Origin: Deltaproteobacteria bacterium
GTDB lineage: Bacteria; Myxococcota; XYA12-FULL-58-9; JAUUZB01
Reading direction: 5' to 3'
Assembly (NCBI GenBank): GCA_030590185.1
Contig: JAUUZB010000083.1
Coordinates: 1 to 9,161, forward strand
DNA length: 9,161 nt
The notes under the pieces were generated by a model. It worked only from the letters and a program-made list of their open reading frames with translations, was not told the DNA's origin and searched no databases. A program made the position numbers and the translations under genes. Of this stretch, positions 1 to 4,980 are shown one piece after another (within the stretch, counting starts at the first letter, position 1; each line of letters begins with the position of its first letter).

Positions 1-223
1 CCATCTCGCAGCCGCCGTAATAACGCCGACCCGCGACCCCCTCGGCATATTTGTTGGTCAGCACCGTGCCGGCGGTCTCGAGCACGGCGCGGCTGGCGAA
101 GTTCTCGCTGGCGATCAACTCGAGGCCGTGCTCCTGCCGTTCGGCCTCGCCAATGACGGCGGCGTGGATCTCCGGGTCGGTCTCGCGAAGGTGGTCGAGG
201 AGGCTAGAGCTCTGAACGGTCAC
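1..223 (-). CDS. glyA: serine hydroxymethyltransferase, N-terminal part (runs off the window)
   Basis: This is the start of serine hydroxymethyltransferase, the cytosolic PLP enzyme that converts serine and tetrahydrofolate to glycine and 5,10-methylene-THF. About 74 codons are visible and the rest lies before position 1. The family signatures are clear: [16 protein letters not shown], then [11 protein letters not shown], then [10 protein letters not shown] at the window edge. The start is a GTG at 223-221. Its GTGA overlaps the TGA of rpiB, and a GGAG lies 5 bases upstream inside rpiB, so the two genes are probably translationally coupled. The rpiB-glyA order is familiar in deltaproteobacterial-type genomes. 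The fragment looks normal. The PLP-lysine region lies outside the window, so catalytic completeness cannot be judged. Confidence 0.95.
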   Translation of the reverse strand, partial: MTVQSSSLLDHLRETDPEIHAAVIGEAERQEHGLELIASENFASRAVLETAGTVLTNKYAEGVAGRRYYGGCEM

Positions 224-666
224 GGACGCTCCAAGGCGCCAATCTTGTCCACCCGCCGGCCGTGGCGGCCGCCCTCGAACGGCGTGGCGAGAAAGGCGTC
301 CAGGATGGCGAGGGCGATGCCAACGCCGATGACGCGCTCCCCCATACACAGGACGTTGGCGTCGTTGTGGGCGCGACACGCCTCGGCGCTGTAGGTGTCG
401 GCGCAAAGGGCGGCCCGCACGCCGGCGATCTTGTTGGCAGCCATCGACATACCGATACCGCTGCCGCAGATCAGAATACCGCGTTCGGCATCGCCTGCGG
501 CCACGGCGCGGGCAACCAAGGCGGCGATCTCCGGGTAGTCGACCGCTTCGTGGTTGTGGGTGCCGACGTCCTCGATCGCAACCTCGCCATGGCGTTCGCG
601 GAGATGTTCCGCCACCGCCTCGCGCAAGGTGACGCCGGCGTGGTCGGAACCGATGACGATGCGCAC
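220..666 (-). CDS. rpiB: ribose-5-phosphate isomerase B
   Basis: RpiB interconverts ribose-5-phosphate and ribulose-5-phosphate in the non-oxidative pentose phosphate pathway, in the cytosol. The 148-residue protein has the usual family length. It shows the N-terminal SDHAG motif (D8, H9), the active-site loop CGSGIGMS with the catalytic base Cys67 (equivalent to E. coli Cys66), NKIAGVRAA, and RAHNDANVL with His100 and Asp102. The C-terminal EGGRHGRRV supplies phosphate-binding arginines. The start is GTG at 666-664, only 2 bases after the acpP stop, with a weak AGG upstream; translation is probably coupled to acpP. Its own stop overlaps the glyA GTG. Related LacA/LacB isomerases share the fold, but the active-site cysteine and the glyA context favour RpiB. 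Confidence 0.95.
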   Translation of the reverse strand: MRIVIGSDHAGVTLREAVAEHLRERHGEVAIEDVGTHNHEAVDYPEIAALVARAVAAGDAERGILICGSGIGMSMAANKIAGVRAALCADTYSAEACRAHNDANVLCMGERVIGVGIALAILDAFLATPFEGGRHGRRVDKIGALERP

Positions 667-668
667 GG

Positions 669-914
669 TCAGGCCTGGTGCGTGTTGATGTAGCTGACCG
701 CGTCGCCCACGGTCTTGATCGACTCCGCTTCCTCTTCCGGGATTTCGAAGCCGAACTCATCCTCCATGGCCATCATCAGTTTGATGATGTTCAGGGAATC
801 GGCACCGAGGTCATCGACAAAGGACTTCTCGAGCCCGATGTCGGCCTCCTTGACGCCAAGCTGCTTGACGATGAGAGCCGTGACCTTGGCCTGAATCACG
901 TTTTGTTCGGCCAT
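669..914 (-). CDS. acpP: acyl carrier protein
   Basis: This is an 81-residue acyl carrier protein, the cytosolic carrier of growing acyl chains in type II fatty acid synthesis. The phosphopantetheine site is Ser40 in GADSLN. The [28 protein letters not shown] and YIN blocks match AcpP proteins. A GGAG lies 6 bases before the ATG at 914-912. Two points are unusual. The recognition helix after Ser40 reads [14 protein letters not shown] instead of the common LDTVELVMALEEEF, so one acidic position is neutral (N42) and another is basic (K45). Also, fabF, which often sits between acpP and rpiB in comparable genomes, is absent: rpiB starts 2 bases downstream. It could be the housekeeping ACP or a second, specialised ACP. 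No fabG is visible upstream. Confidence 0.93.
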   Translation of the reverse strand: MAEQNVIQAKVTALIVKQLGVKEADIGLEKSFVDDLGADSLNIIKLMMAMEDEFGFEIPEEEAESIKTVGDAVSYINTHQA

Positions 915-1042
915 TCGCTACTCCAGCGGGGCGCGGTTATCAGCCCCTGCGAGGGCACGTCTCTTAGCAGAACGTTCCTCGCGAGGCCAAGGGTTATCCA
1001 TAACGCACCGCTTCACGACCCGGACACAGCGCAGCGCGGAGC
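915..1042 (-). promoter_or_regulatory. pcm-acpP intergenic region with a 10-bp palindrome
   Basis: This 128-base gap separates pcm from acpP and is the only place in the block where acpP could have its own promoter. I see the acpP Shine-Dalgarno (GGAG), and a perfect 10-bp palindrome CCTCGCGAGG at 977-986 next to AACGTT at 971-976. No pair of hexamers is convincing as a sigma-70 promoter: the best candidate matches only 3 of 6 at each box. Any regulatory role for the palindrome is conjecture. Confidence 0.25.
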
Positions 1043-1720
1043 TCAGCGCCGCAATGCCTCGCCGGTCATCGGCACGAATCGTACGGGGAAGGAGCGCTCA
1101 ACTCGGATCTCGTCGCCACGGCGGGTGTGGATCTCGAGCACCTGATCGCCGCTCGGCCCCACGGGGATCACCAGACGGCCGCCCTCCCGGAGCTGCTCGA
1201 GGAGCGGCTTCGGTACCTGCTTCGGCGCGGCGGTGACCAGGATGGCGTCAAAGGGCGCCTGCTCGGGCCACCCCCGGTAGCCGTCGCCGCAACGGACGTG
1301 AACCGGGATATCGAGTCGCTCGAGATCCGCCTCGGCCCGCTTGGCGAGCGCTTCGATGATCTCGATGCTGAAGACCTCGGCCCCGACCAGCGCCAGGATG
1401 GCGGCCTGGTAGCCAGACCCGGTGCCGATCTCCAGCACCTTGTGGCCTTTTTTGATCTGCGCCGCCTCGGTCATGAAGGCGACCATGTAGGGCTGGGAGA
1501 TAGTCTGGCGATCGCCGATCGGCAGCGGCCGGTCGGCGTAGGCAGAGGACCGTTGGGCTTCGGGGACCAGCTCGTGGCGCGGGAAGGTCCGCATCGCTGC
1601 GAGGACCTCGTCGTCGCGCACTCCACGTCGCGCGATCAAGTCGACCATCGCGTCGCGGGCCTCTTGGAAATCTTCTCCCGGCGCGGCGGTCACGGCTGCG
1701 AGCAGGACCAGACCGATCAC
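1043..1720 (-). CDS. pcm: exported protein-L-isoaspartate O-methyltransferase
   Basis: This enzyme uses SAM to methylate isoaspartyl residues in damaged proteins, starting their repair. Of 225 residues, the domain begins near Met25 and carries TISQPYMVAFMTEAA (73-87), the SAM-binding motif VLEIGTGSGYQAAILA (95-110), acidic E120, GDGYRGWPEQAPFDAI (145-160) and the closing RFVPMTG. Before the domain there is a hydrophobic segment, LVLLAAVTAA, ending near residue 14, which looks like a short export signal; the E. coli enzyme lacks it. The protein may therefore work in the periplasm, although the signal has no basic n-region. The start is GTG at 1720-1718, 5 bases after the stop of the basic-protein gene. 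It has no clear ribosome binding site of its own, so coupled translation is likely. If translation began at Met25 the protein would be cytosolic. Confidence 0.9.
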   Translation of the reverse strand: MIGLVLLAAVTAAPGEDFQEARDAMVDLIARRGVRDDEVLAAMRTFPRHELVPEAQRSSAYADRPLPIGDRQTISQPYMVAFMTEAAQIKKGHKVLEIGTGSGYQAAILALVGAEVFSIEIIEALAKRAEADLERLDIPVHVRCGDGYRGWPEQAPFDAILVTAAPKQVPKPLLEQLREGGRLVIPVGPSGDQVLEIHTRRGDEIRVERSFPVRFVPMTGEALRR

Positions 1721-1725
1721 GGCTA

Positions 1726-1842
1726 CTAGGATTTACTCTTCTTGAGTGCCTCGATGCGCGCCCGTTGACGGTCCTTGCGGGCCTTCCACTTTTGCCGGCG
1801 CTTACTACGCTCACGTTTCTGCTTGCTCTTCGAGTTCGCCAT
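1726..1842 (-). CDS. 38-residue lysine/arginine-rich protein
   Basis: This small gene starts at ATG 1842-1840 with a strong AAGGAG 6 bases upstream, which fixes the start; the same frame is open further upstream without support. The product begins MANSKSKQKRERSKRRQKWK and ends IEALKKSKS. Eighteen of its 38 residues are Lys or Arg, with one Trp at 19 and no Cys. It resembles small ribosome- or RNA-binding proteins in composition and in its MANSKSKQKR-type start. I recall similar tiny basic proteins in deltaproteobacterial genomes, but I cannot assign it to a named ribosomal protein family. It lies 5 bases before pcm in the same direction. Its leader carries two hairpins, as leaders of RNA-binding protein genes often do. 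Function unknown; RNA or ribosome binding is inference. Confidence 0.75.
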   Translation of the reverse strand: MANSKSKQKRERSKRRQKWKARKDRQRARIEALKKSKS

Positions 1843-1858
1843 CGAGGGCTCCTTGTGG

Positions 1859-1904
1859 TCGCCGCTAGCGGCGATGCCAATCAAACGGCGGGCACCAGCC
1901 CGCC
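1859..1904 (-). promoter_or_regulatory. two hairpins in the leader of the basic-protein gene
   Basis: Read in the direction of the basic-protein gene, the leader has a 7-bp GC hairpin (1904-1887, GGCGGGC/GCCCGCC, loop TGGT) followed by GTTTGATT. A perfect 16-bp palindrome (1874-1859, TCGCCGCTAGCGGCGA) comes next, then AAGGAG and the ATG. The first hairpin plus the T-rich tail looks like an attenuator; the second would leave the ribosome binding site free. The palindrome could instead be an operator in DNA. Regulation is inferred; the inverted repeats themselves are exact. Confidence 0.4.
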
Positions 1905-1967
1905 TGGGCAACCTCTGCCCGATTTTTCGCGACATGACAAGGGCGGACAGACCTCTGTGGAGATGCG

Positions 1968-2025
1968 CCCTGGCCGGGGCTCGCCAGGGACCGTGGGGCG
2001 GATCCGCCCGGCTTGGTCGAGCCGG
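1968..2025. repeat. three consecutive inverted repeats upstream of the outer-membrane gene
   Basis: Three inverted repeats follow each other: CCCTGGC (1968-1974) with GCCAGGG (1983-1989); the perfect 14-bp palindrome GGGCGGATCCGCCC (1996-2009); and CCGGCT (2008-2013) with AGCCGG (2020-2025). The last overlaps the proposed -35 box of the rightward promoter, so these may be operator sites. No regulator is encoded beside them. Confidence 0.35.
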
Positions 2026-2042
2026 CCCTTTTGGCCTATAGC
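2013..2042 (+). promoter_or_regulatory. candidate sigma-70 promoter for the outer-membrane protein
   Basis: TTGGTC (2013-2018) and TATAGC (2037-2042) are separated by 18 bases and lie 25 bases before the TTG start. The match is 3/6 and 4/6, so this is only a candidate. Transcription would begin near 2049 and leave a short leader holding the ribosome binding site. Confidence 0.3.
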
Positions 2043-2057
2043 GAACCGAACCGCCCC

Positions 2058-2063
2058 GGAGGT
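2058..2063 (+). promoter_or_regulatory. ribosome binding site favouring a TTG start
   Basis: GGAGGT ends 4 bases before TTG 2068-2070 but 13 bases before the in-frame ATG 2077-2079. The spacing favours TTG as the actual start of the outer-membrane protein gene. Confidence 0.5.
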
Positions 2064-2067
2064 CGCC

Positions 2068-2649
2068 TTGACGATAATGCGCCGTCTTCTTTCCAGCCTG
2101 TTGATCACCGCTGCCCTGTTGATCTGCGCCGCCCCAGCCGGAGCCCAGGGCGAGATCGAGAAGGCGGACTGGATCGTCCAGGACCCCAGCGAGCACGAAC
2201 GACCGATGCGCGTGGATCTAATGGTCAACGCCGGCCTGATCGATTGGTTTCACGTCGGCTTGAGCGGCTGGTTCGTGCTGCCGGTGCTCCAGGACGGGTT
2301 CCTGCCGGGGATCAACGATCAATTCGACCTCGAGTTCGGAACCTACTTCAATTGGCATAACTGGTGGGGGCCCTGCTCCTACAACTGGTTCCGCCTCACC
2401 CCGATGGTGGGCGTCCGATGGATGTTCCACCTGCTCAACGAGCTCTCCATTTACGCCAACCTCAAGGTCGGCGCCGGCCTCGGGTTCGGCGCAACCAGCA
2501 GCTGCGGTGCCGCCGCGGGCACCCCCTGGTTGCACAACTTCGCGACCCTCGCCGGCCTAGGGCTGAACTGGCAACTCGCTGAGGGCATCGACCTCCGCGT
2601 CGAGCTCAACAACCACGGCGCCCACGCCGGCGTCTCCTTCCATCTGTGA
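2068..2649 (+). CDS. exported outer-membrane-type protein, unrecognised family
   Basis: From TTG 2068 the product has 193 residues; from ATG 2077 it has 190. The TTG is preferred for its ribosome binding site. A clear signal peptide (MRRLLSSLLITAALLICAAP) ends around AGAQ. The mature part alternates polar and hydrophobic residues in short stretches rich in Gly, Trp and Phe. Examples are LIDWFHVGLSGWFVLPV, FDLEFGTYFNW and LGLNWQLAEGIDLRVEL, as in small outer-membrane beta-barrels. Two Cys, in GPCSYNW and TSSCGA, could form a disulfide outside the cytoplasm. It ends GVSFHL, not the classical terminal Phe. I recognise no named family. A mini-ORF links it to the DUF1499 gene, so the two may share an envelope role. 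Barrel topology is inference. Confidence 0.8.
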   Translation: MTIMRRLLSSLLITAALLICAAPAGAQGEIEKADWIVQDPSEHERPMRVDLMVNAGLIDWFHVGLSGWFVLPVLQDGFLPGINDQFDLEFGTYFNWHNWWGPCSYNWFRLTPMVGVRWMFHLLNELSIYANLKVGAGLGFGATSSCGAAAGTPWLHNFATLAGLGLNWQLAEGIDLRVELNNHGAHAGVSFHL

Positions 2650-2696
2650 TGCCCGCTTGCCCGCGGTGGGGATCGTTCCCACCTTCCTCGGCATGA
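2649..2696 (+). other. possible 15-codon coupling ORF between the outer-membrane and DUF1499 genes
   Basis: An ATG at 2649-2651 overlaps the upstream stop (TGATG). It reads 15 codons (MPACPRWGSFPPSSA) to a TGA at 2694-2696, which overlaps the ATG at 2693 as ATGA. The DUF1499 ATG has no ribosome binding site of its own. Just before it sits a hairpin at 2665-2683: GGTGGGGA pairs with TTCCCACC, including one G-T pair, with loop TCG. Ribosomes terminating and restarting through the mini-ORF could both open the hairpin and deliver initiation. The overlaps are exact; use of the mini-ORF is speculative. Confidence 0.25.
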
Positions 2697-3139
2697 AGTC
2701 TCTCAACCTGACCGGCGCGGCCGCCCTCCTCTTGGGAAGCGGCGCCTGCAGTGCAGCGATGCCCGGGGGGCTCGGCATGACCAACGGCAAGCTCAAGCCC
2801 TGTCCCTCCTCACCCAACTGCGTGTCGAGCTTTGCGGACCCCAACGACGAGACCCACCACATCGCGCCGCTGGCCGTCGACGGCGACCCGGAGGTGGCCT
2901 GGGAGCGGGCGGTGACGGTGATCAAAGAGATGCCGCGGGTCACCATCGTAACCGCGGGCCCGACCTATCTGCACGCCGAGATGAGGAGCTTCCTCTTTCG
3001 TTTCGTCGACGACGTGGAGCTGGTGCGGGACGCGGCCGGAGCGGTGATCCACTGGCGCTCGGCCTCGCGCAGCGGCTATTCCGACATGGGGGTCAATCGC
3101 AAACGGATCGAGGCGATCCGGGAGGCGATGCAACCCTAG
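2693..3139 (+). CDS. DUF1499 family envelope protein
   Basis: The 148-residue product matches the DUF1499 family, which has no established biochemical function. Visible family motifs are LKPCPSSPNCVSS (35-47), HHIAPL (55-60), PTYLHAEMRSFLFRFVDDVE (90-109) and HWRSASRSGYSDMGVNRKRIEAI (120-142). The N-terminus MKSLNLTGAAALLLGSGACSA is a signal sequence. Cys19 could be a lipidated cysteine, but the lipobox is poor (SGAC, no Leu at -3), so ordinary cleavage is equally likely. ATG 2693 was chosen because it gives a standard signal peptide; the frame also opens earlier at TTG 2657 and GTG 2666, without a ribosome binding site. Translation may be coupled to the upstream gene through a mini-ORF. Its TAG shares four bases with the stop of the facing hydrolase gene. 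Confidence 0.88.
   Translation: MKSLNLTGAAALLLGSGACSAAMPGGLGMTNGKLKPCPSSPNCVSSFADPNDETHHIAPLAVDGDPEVAWERAVTVIKEMPRVTIVTAGPTYLHAEMRSFLFRFVDDVELVRDAAGAVIHWRSASRSGYSDMGVNRKRIEAIREAMQP
3136..3139. other. CTAG shared by two convergent stop codons
   Basis: The palindrome CTAG provides TAG to the DUF1499 gene on the plus strand and TAG to the alpha/beta hydrolase gene on the minus strand. The coding regions therefore touch with no intergenic DNA, and any terminator would have to lie inside the opposite gene. Confidence 0.85.
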
Positions 3140-4023
3140 TCCCGCGGGCGCTCCCAGTGCTCGCGTAGTGCTCGGTTCACCTCGGGCGCCGCCTCCTGCT
3201 GCACCCAGTGGGCGGCCTCGTCGATGGTGGTCAGCTCGAAGTCCGGGACGAACGCCCGGTAGCGATCGGGCTCGGCGAACCACGGGCCGAGGAAGCGGTC
3301 ACGCTTGCCCCAGATCAAACGGGTTGGCACCTCAACGGGCTCGGAGCGCACCTGCGGCCGGCGCATGGCGGCGCGGTAGTAGTTGATACCAGGCAGACCG
3401 CGCTCGCGGATCTGCTCGGCGTAGGGGGCGAGGGCCTCCGGCGTGAACGGCTCCTTGTTGGCGGCGGTGCCGCGGAAGCTGGCGCGGACCATCTTCTCGG
3501 GATCGCGCCGGACCCAGCGTTCGGCCAGGCCGGGGATCTGGAAGAGAAGGACGTACCAGGAGCGGCGCAGTTGACGGGGCCGCATCATCGCCCGGGCCAT
3601 CATCTCAATCGGTGGGCAGTTGAGCACCGCCAGGCTGTGCAGCCGGTCCGGCGCGCGCCGGGCCACCTCCCAGGCCACGGCCCCGCCCCAGTCGTGGCCA
3701 ACCAGGTGGATCCGGGGAGCGTCGATCAAATCCGCGAGCTCGGTGACGTCGCGCACCAGCCGCTCGATGGCATAGTCGCGCACCCGCGACGGCGCGTCGG
3801 TGCCGCCGTAGCCGCGCATGTCCGGGGCCACGACCCGAAAGCTGTCCGAGAGCCCCGCGAGTTGAGCGCGCCAGCTCACCGCCAGCTCGGGGAAGCCATG
3901 CAGGAATACGGCCACCGGCGCACCGGCGCTCGGTCCGTGCTCGTACCAACGCATCTTCAGGCCGGAGGCGAGCCGCCCCTCCTCGACGCGGGTGCCAGCG
4001 GCAAAGAGGTCCAGGGTGCTCAT
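3136..4023 (-). CDS. alpha/beta hydrolase, epoxide-hydrolase type
   Basis: This is a 295-residue alpha/beta hydrolase of the soluble epoxide hydrolase / haloalkane dehalogenase group. It has the oxyanion motif HGFPE (42-46), the nucleophile elbow GHDWGG with Asp111, a second acid Asp242 in GKRDRF and the base His272 in EAAHWVQQE. The cap region offers Tyr157 (SWYVLL) and Tyr215/216 (INYYRA), the pair that activates the epoxide ring; HGFPE plus two tyrosines favours epoxide hydrolysis to diols over dehalogenation. No signal peptide, so cytosolic. The ATG at 4023-4021 overlaps the stop of the DsbA-like gene (ATGA), and a GGAG lies 5 bases upstream, so the two genes form an operon. The substrate is unknown; a role in detoxifying reactive electrophiles alongside a redox enzyme is inference. 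Confidence 0.9.
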   Translation of the reverse strand: MSTLDLFAAGTRVEEGRLASGLKMRWYEHGPSAGAPVAVFLHGFPELAVSWRAQLAGLSDSFRVVAPDMRGYGGTDAPSRVRDYAIERLVRDVTELADLIDAPRIHLVGHDWGGAVAWEVARRAPDRLHSLAVLNCPPIEMMARAMMRPRQLRRSWYVLLFQIPGLAERWVRRDPEKMVRASFRGTAANKEPFTPEALAPYAEQIRERGLPGINYYRAAMRRPQVRSEPVEVPTRLIWGKRDRFLGPWFAEPDRYRAFVPDFELTTIDEAAHWVQQEAAPEVNRALREHWERPRD

Positions 4024-4640
4024 CGGGGCTCCCCGGCGTCGGCGGCGGCGTTGCGGATCAACTCCTCGAGGACCACCAGCGGTTGGGCGCCCACCACCCC
4101 GCGACCGGCGGCGAGAAAGGCCGGCACGCCGCCGAGGCGCAAGGCCTTGGCGCGGTCCCAATCCTCGTCCACCGCATCGGACCAGGCACGGTTGCGCAGG
4201 ACCTCGGCCGCCGCGCCGCGATCGAGTCCGACCGTACCCGCGAGCCGCACCAGCGTCGCCGCGTCCCCGATGTTCTCGCCGTCGACGAAATAGGCGCGGA
4301 AAACGGCTTCGTGCAGGGCCTCACCATTCGGTTGCGTGTCGGCCCACTTGCCGAGCTCCTGGGCGAGGCGGGTGTTGTACACCCGATCGAGATCGCCGAG
4401 GGGCAGGCCCTCCTCGGCAAAGCGTTGGCGCAGGCGGTCGCGCATGGCGTCGATGTAAGCCATGCGGCCCGGGAAGAGCTCCTCCAGGGTCATGCCCGCC
4501 GCCGGGATCTCCGGATGCAGCGGGAAGGGCAGCCAGACTACGTCGATTTCCCAACTCTTGCGCAGGCGCTCAATACTCACGGTACTGACGTAGCACCAGG
4601 GTCAGATGTAGTCGGAGTAGATCTCCAGTCGCACGGTCAT
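4020..4640 (-). CDS. DsbA/FrnE-type oxidoreductase, probable selenoprotein (TGA as selenocysteine 13)
   Basis: This thioredoxin-fold enzyme belongs to the DsbA/FrnE and 2-hydroxychromene-2-carboxylate isomerase-like family. Read from ATG 4640-4638 it begins MTVRLEIYSDYI, meets TGA at 4604-4602, and continues PWCYVSTVSIERL. The family has SDYxCPWCY there, so TGA replaces exactly the first redox cysteine (residue 13), leaving UPWC with Cys16. With the TGA read through it has 206 residues, the usual size. Later motifs are intact: WLPFPLHPEIP (near 36-46), NTRLAQELGKWA, FVDGENIGD (118-126) and the cis-proline GGVPAF (Pro173). No signal peptide, so cytosolic. Conventional calling would start at GTG 4580 and drop the active site. 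There is no ribosome binding site before the ATG. The stop overlaps the epoxide hydrolase ATG. Alternatives are a nonsense mutation or a base error; the precise position and undecayed frame favour selenocysteine. Confidence 0.8.
4571..4598 (-). promoter_or_regulatory. candidate selenocysteine insertion element (bacterial SECIS)
   Basis: Bacterial SECIS hairpins lie in the coding region just after the UGA. Two overlapping folds start 3-4 bases after it. Fold A (4597-4581) pairs GGTGCT with AGTACC around loop ACGTC, 17 bases in all, the size of the minimal E. coli fdhF element. Fold B (4598-4571) pairs TGGTGCTACG with CGTGAGTATTG, with one bulged A and several G-T pairs, around loop TCAGTAC. 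The loop lies about 10-13 bases after the UGA, closer than in fdhF, and no loop has the usual early G, so the match to consensus is partial. Confidence 0.35.
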
Positions 4641-4834
4641 GGGCGGTAGAGTGGGTACGGTCGCGGCGGTTGTCACGCCGATTGGGGTCATGCTGGGCTT
4701 CTGACGTTGGATCCATTCAATGGATTCTCTTGGGATTTGGGATTTCGTCGGCTGGGTGGAGCTGTTCCTATTGGGGCTTTGCTGGATTTGAGTTTTCGGC
4801 GACGGGGTGCACGTTGTTCTTTTTTGGGGCCTAC
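4641..4834. other. gene-free stretch, AT-richer than its surroundings
   Basis: No coding region is supported between the DsbA-like ATG and the hairpin array. One 60-base sample (4741-4800) is 53% GC against about 70% in nearby genes. It holds a 7-bp inverted repeat around one base (ATCCATT C AATGGAT, 4711-4725), a doubled GGGATTT (4732-4745) and a T-rich run at 4814-4825 just before the hairpin array. I recognise no element. Open frames crossing it have no start support and repetitive, arginine/proline-rich translations. Confidence 0.4.
4648..4676 (-). promoter_or_regulatory. weak promoter candidate for the DsbA-like/hydrolase operon
   Basis: On the minus strand GTGACA (4676-4671, 5/6 to the -35 consensus) is followed after 17 bases by CACTCT (4653-4648, only 2/6). 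Seven bases then lead to the ATG at 4640. If real, the transcript would be leaderless, which fits the missing ribosome binding site. The -10 box is poor. Confidence 0.2.
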
Positions 4835-4980
4835 GGAGCCGCCTGGCGGCGTCTCCTCCGGGCTCCGGGAGCCCTGCGGTCTCCCTGCGCGCTTCGCGAG
4901 CCCTGCGGTCTCGCAGCGCTCCCTCCGCAGCCGCCTGCGGCGTCTGCTGCGGGGCTGCGGGAGCCACCTTCGGTGTCTCC
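4835..4980. repeat. array of five related hairpins, about 31-bp period
   Basis: Five imperfect hairpins follow each other: 4835-4856, 4868-4884, 4896-4914, 4927-4947 and 4960-4980, with spacers of 11 or 12 bases. Each has an outer stem ending in AG on the left and CT on the right, then a single C-T mismatch, then an inner stem closing a loop of 3-4 bases. The outer stem is GGAG/CTCC in three copies, GCGAG/CTCGC in one and GCAG/CTGC in another. The inner stem is CGCC/GGCG, CC/GG or CACC/GGTG. Stems change on both sides together while the mismatch stays, which is covariation. The array lies 90 bases upstream of the ferredoxin ATG. I do not recognise the family; REP-like DNA or a structured RNA are both possible. 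Confidence 0.65.

Noticed and set aside
1843..2196. Longer version of the basic protein starting upstream
   Set aside because: AAGGAG 6 bases before ATG 1842 fixes the short form, and the upstream part translates the structured leader.
3208..4293. Long plus-strand open frame across the hydrolase and DsbA-like genes
   Set aside because: Both minus-strand genes carry catalytic motifs and operon overlaps; the plus-strand translation is low-complexity and unsupported.
4020..4640. Reading the DsbA-like gene as a pseudogene or as a shorter gene starting at GTG 4580
   Set aside because: The 20 codons before GTG 4580 encode a perfect family N-terminus, and the only defect is TGA exactly at the redox cysteine. 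No other stop or frameshift is present. Kept as an alternative, not the call.
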